A stretch of DNA of 64,000 nucleotides. Source: Nematostella vectensis (taxonomy: Eukaryota > Cnidaria > Anthozoa > Actiniaria > Edwardsiidae). Below, in pieces: positions 58,701-64,000 of the stretch. Where the stretch lies: contig NC_064041.1 of assembly GCF_932526225.1 (NCBI RefSeq), positions 7,399,042 to 7,463,041 on the forward strand, in the 5' to 3' direction. Position numbers and translations under genes: made by a program. Each line of letters starts with the position of its first letter. The stretch's first letter is position 1. The notes under the pieces were generated by a model. The model saw only the letters and a program-made list of their open reading frames with translations, was not told the DNA's origin and searched no databases.

Positions 58701-59269
58701 TATGGCAAGTATTTAGGTATTTTAGCCCCCGAGGGTGGAGTTCTTGATATAGAGATTTTATTTAATATGCATGCAAGTATTCGGTTTCAAGAGTCGTGTT
58801 CTTGATATTGAGGTTTTATTTTAATGCAAGTATTCGGCCTGGCGAGGGTATTGTTCGTGTTTGTATTGCATGCGTACATGCAGGTATAATTTAGGTATTA
58901 AAAGCCTCACCTGAAAGGGAACACAATATAGATGTATCTATCAACGATGAGCACCATCGCTGTAGCAATCGACGTGTTGAATAACGCACTGTACATCGGC
59001 AACTTAAAACGCCAATCACAGCCACCTAACTGCTGGCAAGCAAACAGTGACGGAAAGAATCCAATCCCCACGCACAAGTCAGCTATAGCCATGGAAACCG
59101 CAAACCAATAATGGGTGATCCCAAGGCGCGAGCGTTTTACGAGGAAGATGAAGAAGACATTGACGAAGACTGTGAGAACCGTTATCAGCCAAAGCACGAT
59201 GACTACTTGGAGAGGGAAGGGAATGGAAACGTGGATGGGTAGATCGTGAGTTCTGGATTTGTTTGTCAT
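49783..59269 (-). CDS. Rhodopsin-class GPCR with giant third loop, 699 residues
   Basis: Seven-transmembrane receptor on two coding exons, 58911-59269 and 49783-51523, joined in phase (359 + 1741 nt). Exon 1 encodes a short N-terminus with an N-glycosylation site (NKS), TM1 (VVIVLWLITVLTVFVNVFF), TM2 (YWFAVSMAIADLCVG), TM3 and the DRY motif (LIVDRYIYIVFPFR). Exon 2 continues with YGRLINTRRELL, TM4 (AFSWILPMFLSLLPLAIG), TM5 (FVFLLFVIVHVTYIV), a loop of about 340 residues, TM6 (ILLLSLLVVFVLCYALALV) and TM7 (LLNVLINPVLVTML, NPxxT instead of NPxxY). It ends PCKK. The ligand cannot be told. The class A loop is normally 20-60 residues. The frame is open above the ATG to a possible acceptor near 59341, so the start could lie in another exon. 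Confidence 0.85.
50650..50900 (-). repeat. In-frame 33-bp coding minisatellite in the GPCR loop
   Basis: Seven nearly identical units encode NYDDDNGVGVG (variants DVGVG and DDNN). The flanking loop is also Asp/Gly/Asn rich, so the acidic low-complexity run covers about 150 residues. The 33-bp period keeps the frame. Confidence 0.92.
52200..53540. repeat. Left-arm minisatellite, unit about 100-120 bp, about 12 copies
   Basis: Units contain GGTGGACCACCATACATA, GCAGACACATAGCACTGCAA, ACCATGGCCAAGG, ATAGGGCTATGTGGCAAATG and GTGGATATGGTGGAAAGTAA. Unit length varies through GTGGATATG duplications. The long frames across it are by-products. Confidence 0.92.
53640..56330. other. Interior of the foldback element, non-coding
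   Basis: No transposase-like frame. Several short direct repeats occur: TTTCCGCCTTTTTGTTC near 54830, 54970 and 55788, and CGAAACAGCA with GGTT near 55600, 55760 and 56033. An inverted repeat lies at 55022-55395. Confidence 0.55.
55022..55395. repeat. Inverted repeat of about 370 bp, arms about 150 bp
   Basis: AAGGTTGTGTTAGCTTACAT and AAATAAGCTTTAGTATTTTT on the left pair with AAAAATGCTAAAGCTTATTT and ATATAAGCTAACACGACCTT on the right. It looks like a MITE nested in the foldback element. Confidence 0.7.
56335..57185. repeat. Right-arm minisatellite, inverted, about 8 copies
   Basis: Reverse complement of the left-arm family: CATTTGCCACATAGCCCTAT, CTTGGCCATGGTACTTGCAG and CTGCTATGTATGGTGGACCA. 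Together with 52200-53540 it could pair over hundreds of bases. Confidence 0.92.
57440..58905. other. Remainder of the GPCR intron
   Basis: A cluster of GTTACAAATCCG-type motifs in both orientations lies at 58030-58215, probably a small MITE. Imperfect about 85-bp tandem units (GCAAGTATTCGG, TTCTTGATAT, GAGGTTTTATTT) lie at 58690-58860. The 162-codon minus frame at 57452-57940 shows no family features. Confidence 0.5.
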
Positions 59270-60520
59270 TATGCCGACAGTAAGTAGAGTGAAAAAGGTA
59301 TGCGCATAACATGTAGTTTTCTTGAGATGGACAGAGAGCTATAGAAATTATATAGAGGTCTGTTGATAACCAGCGGTCACTGTAAAGTTGAACATGCGTG
59401 GTGCTTGCGAGTTTTTCTTGTGAGCTTTAGCTTCAGTCTTCTCGTTGTTGCACCCTCCGTCCTTGGTTAGAAGCTATCAAATGAAAGTAAAGATAAAGTA
59501 GCTAGAAAAATCGTAACTCATTCAGACCCGATGAACCGAGGGGGGGGGGGGGGGGTGCAGGGGGCTGCACAATGGCCAAAGGTCCACTTCCGGTTCTCAA
59601 TAAACGTGCTATTCTTAGACAAAACTATAAAGCATAAGCTAGATCACTCCTGTATGACATCAATCCATAATTGAGACTTTTTTGTAGCCAAATCCGTGGA
59701 GATACTGCAAAGGCATACAAAAATCCCTTTTTGCTCTTTTGTTCTTTCGGAAGTGGTCAGGTTTTTATCAGAAAACTCCCTCCCTTCTTCCACTTTTTTG
59801 GATTTCGCCCCACCCCCTCCCACCCCTTCCCTCCTCCCCTAAGAATAATCCTCGGTAAGGGATTATATATAAAATAGTATTTATAATTATATACGAATAT
59901 TATGAAGGGAGGTTATAGATTTGAATTTGTTATTTTTAGGCGAGCCAGTATCCTCCTTTTGGGGGAGGGGGAATGATGGGAACATGAATCCAGGAGCGTA
60001 CACAGGCCGCCAAAAGTAGTCATTTCGTATTGAAGGGTCTTGCAATATCATCGTTTTTCCCATATACGTATACCTATGACTTGATGAAGCAGGCGGCGGT
60101 GTAAGGGGAAGAGATGTTGCGACTGGCAGACGGTGACACAAGAGGCCGCTAGCGGGGATCAAATACTTCCCTTTTAAAGCTTTAAGAAAAACAAGGGCAT
60201 TATATCTAAAGAGCTTAAAGTTATATGTAATTAATTATGAGCAGAATTTCCAGTATTTTCCGAGCGGTGCCGGCAGGTGTCGTTAAGTAATTAGTCATTT
60301 TACAAGCTAGAGTAGCTTATCCTAACAGATTTTAGGATTGTTGATTTGTTGATACACTCTTAGGCTAAGTTCAAACGTCTTATTATCCACGAGCCGTATT
60401 CAAGGCAAATTAATGCAAACGAACCAGGTGCATTGTATTTTCATGGAAAATACGACGTTTATTGACGACCTTATTACTTTATGAAATCTCAGGCTGGACG
60501 TTATTGTAATAAAAAAAGGT
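59270..60520. other. Upstream of the GPCR, nothing firm
   Basis: May contain a GPCR leader exon (possible acceptor near 59341). G run at about 59540-59556 and C-rich sequence near 59800-59840. A MITE end fragment like that at 41350 lies at 60361-60425. Confidence 0.4.
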
Positions 60521-60540
60521 TCTTATAAAAAAGAGTCTAC
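60476..60540. repeat. End fragment of the 27170/61815 TIR element
   Basis: CAGGCTGGACGTTATTGTAA then AAGGTTCTTATAAAAAAG, matching the right end of the copies at 27170-27530 and 61815-62165. Confidence 0.6.
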
Positions 60541-60747
60541 GTAAACGCTCTTCGAACTTAAGGTTTGTTCTTGAGTAATAAATGAATAATAATTTGAATA
60601 ATGAATTTCAACAACGTTAGTTTGCATAATTTCACCAGATGGTGACTTATAGATTGTCAATATGGCAGGTAATACGAATAGCAATAAAACGAATGAGAAA
60701 GTCGCCAAATACACACCAGTACTTTTACTTCGCCCTTTCTGTAACAT
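60523..60747 (-). CDS. Possible short membrane-anchored ORF
   Basis: A 74-codon minus-strand frame. A basic N-terminus (MLQKGRSKSTG) precedes one hydrophobic segment (YLATFSFVLLLFVLPAILTI, about residues 13-32), the layout of a type II anchor such as the first exon of a Golgi enzyme. No downstream exon was found, and its end overlaps repeat sequence, so it may be chance or a lone exon. Confidence 0.25.
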   Translation of the reverse strand: MLQKGRSKSTGVYLATFSFVLLLFVLPAILTIYKSPSGEIMQTNVVEIHYSNYYSFITQEQTLSSKSVYVDSFL

Positions 60748-61814
60748 TATTGCTTATATATGTTATTTTCTATTATTTTAAAATAACTATGAAAAGCTAA
60801 AGCTATAATGAAATATTGCACTTAGTTCTGCATGATTGAAGATTAAAAATATAATTTTAGAAAGGAACTGCCTAGCTTCAATTCTATACGCTTTATTCAT
60901 ATAGTATCTTTAATTCAATTCCATTTTCTAAAGGAAATACATTACAGCCTTAGATTTCGAAAAGTTTCTCAATTATAAGTTATTCACCTTTACTTTTTTG
61001 TGCGTAGCTAGTTGTTTCTAAAGTACTAAATTTGCTGTAAGGTTGTTAAAGGAGTTGTGATCTAATTTTGGCAACATATACTCACTTTTGAAAGGTTTGT
61101 TTAGCTCGTTTCAATCCCCCTTCAGCAGAAACGAAACACTTCTTTAGCCTCCGTTGAATGTAAAATGTTAGTCTAAAATCCCGCCACATAGGCTTTCAAG
61201 ACCAATATAAATGAGTTATTAAAAACCTTGTCGGACGGCTACAAGAAGAGTCATCGCGCTAGTTAGAACTGATTGTAACGCAATATCGTTCTTAACCATC
61301 CCAGGGGGAGGTACAAACACATTACAGCAAGTAACGACTTCTAAACTCAAAAACTGCCAAAACCTCATGTGACTGTTGTTGCTTAAGGTGAAAAGGAAGA
61401 AAGGAAAACCAATAGAGCAGAATGGGAATGTTAAAACTAGACAGAAATCTATTTATAATACTATTTTTCCGCTACACAAATATGATGATCACTTCGCTTT
61501 GACGGAAATTTAATAAGTTTGATTGCATAAGCGGTACCATTTCCTTTTGAAATTTAATTCATCTTTGATCGAAATCTTCGATCGATGGAGAAAATATTTT
61601 CACTTTATATACACTGTAACGAACGTACCATAGTCGATATTTAATTCTTAAAATTCCTTTTCCTGTTTTGGTTTGTTTCGTAAGGACCTATCCAAAATTA
61701 TGTATTATTTAACTTTTCGTATCAATAAACTCGCTTCATTTTTGGTCGGCGTTTTCTTTAAAGGTAAAGGTGGTCTATCCATTATTTCGATAAACCAAAT
61801 AAACTCTTTGATTT

Positions 61815-62165
61815 ATAAGAACGTCTAATTTTCAGTTGAGCCTGGGCCGTTCTTATTTTTGGAGCATTTTAAGGCTGAAAATGTTCTTAACAAGGTTCTT
61901 AAATTTTAGTGCTTATAGAATATAGTACATAAAAAATTATTAGAAGGAGAATTACACAAATGATAAATAGCAATATAATATTTGAGGTTGTTATTAATGA
62001 ACACAATTTAACACTGCATTTTGGAACACATAAGACTAAAAAAGCAATAATGTTGCTGCTATCTGAACCTCGGCATGTTCTTGGCATGTTCACCAATTTT
62101 AAAAAATTTGGTGATATGTTAGCCTGGACGTTCTTATAAAAAAGGCTCTTATGAAATAAAAATAG
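61815..62165. mobile_element. Second full copy of the RAB14-intron TIR element
   Basis: Starts TATAAGAACGTCTAATTTTC and ends GACGTTCTTATAAAAAAGGC. The body is collinear with 27170-27530, with a small insertion near 62085. Same orientation, non-coding. Confidence 0.75.
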
Positions 62166-62745
62166 TGTTTTACAGCTTAACATAGAATATTTGTGATGTC
62201 AAAGACATACTACTGTAATATCACAGTAATATCTCTTTGTGTTACTGGTAATAAGAGGTTTAACACTAAAAAAAATCCGTAAAAATTAGTAAGTACCTAC
62301 AAGGCCGGTTAGATCTGCTTACCTAATTATTACCGTTCGAAGGCCAAAAAAACTGGACGATTATGGCAAATGAAATAATGGCACAGTTTTCCATGAAATG
62401 ATAGCATTTGATTTGAAAATGTCAAATGTTTCCGGTTTAAATCCGTAATAGATCTTTGCAGCTTTGTGGATCACGATCCTTTGATGCCTAGTTTGCATAA
62501 CTTGTTTTGGCAACGGTTCAGTCACCATCTTTCATCCTAGCAAAATACCAAGTGTGCGAAAGCATCCACTTTCATCAGCTGATTTGGAAAACAATTTCAA
62601 ATTTATGATTGATCTTGGCAAACGAAAGATGTTTTTTTTAGATTTAACATCTAGAAATTAACTCATGGTTTCTTTCAATAATATCTGCTTTCCCAGCAGG
62701 CAGTGGTTGGGCATAAATGAAAAAGTAAACCAAAAAGTGCACAAC

Positions 62746-63373
62746 ACCTATGCACAACACCCATGCACAACACCCATGCACAACACCCATGCACAACACC
62801 TATGCACAACACCCATGCACAACACCCATGCACAACACCCATGCACAACACCCATGCACAACACCCATGCACAACACCCATGCACAACACCCATGCACAA
62901 CACCTATGCACAACACCCATGCACAACACCCATGCACAACACCTATGCACAACACCCATGCACAACACCCATGCACAACACCCATGCACAACGCCTACGC
63001 ACAACAGCCATGCACAACACCCATGCACAACACCTATGCACAACACCCATGCACAACACCCATGCACAACACCTATGCACAACACCCGTGCACAACACCC
63101 ATGCACAACACCTATGCACAACACCCATGCACAACACCCATGCACAACACCTATGCACAACACCCATGCACAACACCTATGCACAACACCCATGCACAAC
63201 ACCCATGCACAACACCTATGCACAACACCCATGCACAACACCTATGCACAACACCCATGCACAACACCTATGCACAACACCCATGCACAACACCCATGCA
63301 CAACACCTATGCACAACACCCATGCACAACACCCATGCACAACACCCATGCACAACACCCATGCACAACACCT
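62746..63373. repeat. Minisatellite, unit 13 bp, about 48 copies
   Basis: Tandem CATGCACAACACC in which almost the only variation is C/T before ATGC (CCCATGC versus CCTATGC). As 13 is not a multiple of three, every frame on both strands stays open and reads a 13-residue repeat, so the long frames here are not genes. Confidence 0.95.
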
Positions 63374-63629
63374 AATGCTTTGATTTCCACCAGCTTATTG
63401 AAGTGTGACTCTCACCTGTAAACAGACCGTTGAGTTTTCAAATGTACTAGCAATTAGCAAGGAGCGGTTGGCTATCAATAAATATGTGAATTTTATCACT
63501 TTTGATGTCGTCCGGGCCCTTTATACCTCTACAAAAAATGCTTGGCGAATTCAACATTTCAAAATGTCATTTTCCAAATGTATTGCTTGCCTTAATCCAC
63601 AAGTGGAAGTGGAAGCTTATGGCCGTAAA

Positions 63630-63783
63630 TCTTCAAATTATTGGGGGGGGGGGAGGCACATTAAAAAAACAATTAGGGGCACAGCCACGCCCCTACTGGT
63701 CATTTTCTTATAATTTTTGATTTTTTTTTTTGGGGGGGGGGGGGGGCACGTGCCCCCAGTGCCCCACCCCCTGGTACGGCCCT
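63630..63783. mobile_element. hAT-type MITE, right end
   Basis: G run, GGGGCACAGCCACGCCCC, TACTGGTCATTTTCTTATAA, a second G run, CACGTGCCCCCAGTGCCCC and the terminus CTGGTACGGCCCTG. It is shared with 48985-49080 and 4715-4830. Confidence 0.6.
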
Positions 63784-63813
63784 GACGCTCTCTCACAGTT
63801 AGTATTCTTCAAA

Positions 63814-64000
63814 ATGGCGGCTGGCAGAAGACATTCTGTTGCCATGCGACCTTTTATTCAGAAGCTGAATACAGCAAACCTTTTAGCTAAAATGTTCACA
63901 TTTACAAAGAAAATTCTTCTGGAGGCTTGCCCACTTCTAAGCGACTTAAAGCAATCCCATGAGCCTCATCGGGGTTGGGACTTGAAGCAGTTTTCTTTAC
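63814..64000 (+). CDS. Possible first exon of a gene running off the window
   Basis: ATG in the context AAAATGGCGGCTGG opens a frame of 62 codons with no stop before the window ends. It reads MAAGRRHSVAMRPFIQKLN and onward to GWDLKQFSL. The ATGGCGGC start resembles the YY1-type translation-start element of housekeeping genes. I do not recognise the protein. Confidence 0.35.
   Translation, partial: MAAGRRHSVAMRPFIQKLNTANLLAKMFTFTKKILLEACPLLSDLKQSHEPHRGWDLKQFSL

Noticed and set aside
62665..63421. Long His/Thr/Cys-rich frames on both strands
   Set aside because: Products of the 13-bp satellite.

Overview
The window is animal nuclear DNA. Genes are split by introns with GT/AG borders, intergenic DNA is AT-rich, and transposable elements and minisatellites are dense. 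The gene set (EHBP1, RAB14, somatic cytochrome c, a rhodopsin-class receptor) is metazoan. The repeat style (hAT- and Harbinger-like MITEs, CR1-like and DIRS-like elements, G-run 'CACGCCCCTACTGGTC' repeats) looks cnidarian and suggests an anthozoan such as Nematostella. That species call is inference from pattern memory; no search was run.

Layout. 1-5 kb: a small single-exon hypothetical gene (1534-1935, +), then sparse sequence. 5.2-25.9 kb: a 25-exon EHBP1 gene on the minus strand. I rebuilt it exon by exon; every junction is in phase and the model reads as 1647 residues: NT-C2 domain, one CH domain, an NPF-rich region, a C-terminal bMERB domain and a terminal CaaX box. Its introns hold several MITEs, minisatellites and a CR1-like fragment. 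25.9-26.3 kb: a short divergent promoter with a ZNF143-like motif. 26.3-32.3 kb: RAB14 on the plus strand, 10 coding exons and 217 residues. 32.5-35.6 kb: cytochrome c, plus strand, 4 coding exons and 104 residues.

35.8-48.5 kb is mostly transposon debris: a CR1-like element with two nonsense codons and one frameshift, a second non-LTR fragment, a truncated RecQ-like helicase, and a DIRS-like tyrosine-recombinase retroelement whose centre carries about 50 copies of a 29-bp satellite. Inside this debris is what looks like a real small gene (41195 to about 42660, minus): TATA box, 5' UTR exon, signal-peptide exon and a short basic terminal exon, encoding an 87-residue secreted peptide I do not recognise.

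49.8-59.3 kb: a two-exon rhodopsin-class GPCR (minus, 699 residues) whose third intracellular loop is hugely enlarged by an Asp/Gly/Asn-rich minisatellite. Its 7.4-kb intron holds a 5.4-kb foldback element with 8-bp target duplications and oppositely oriented minisatellite arrays in its two arms. 59.4-64 kb: repeats, a 13-bp satellite, and an open reading frame running off the window end.

Functional links. EHBP1 and RAB14 both act in endosomal recycling and are transcribed divergently from about 0.4 kb. The other genes show no evident shared pathway.
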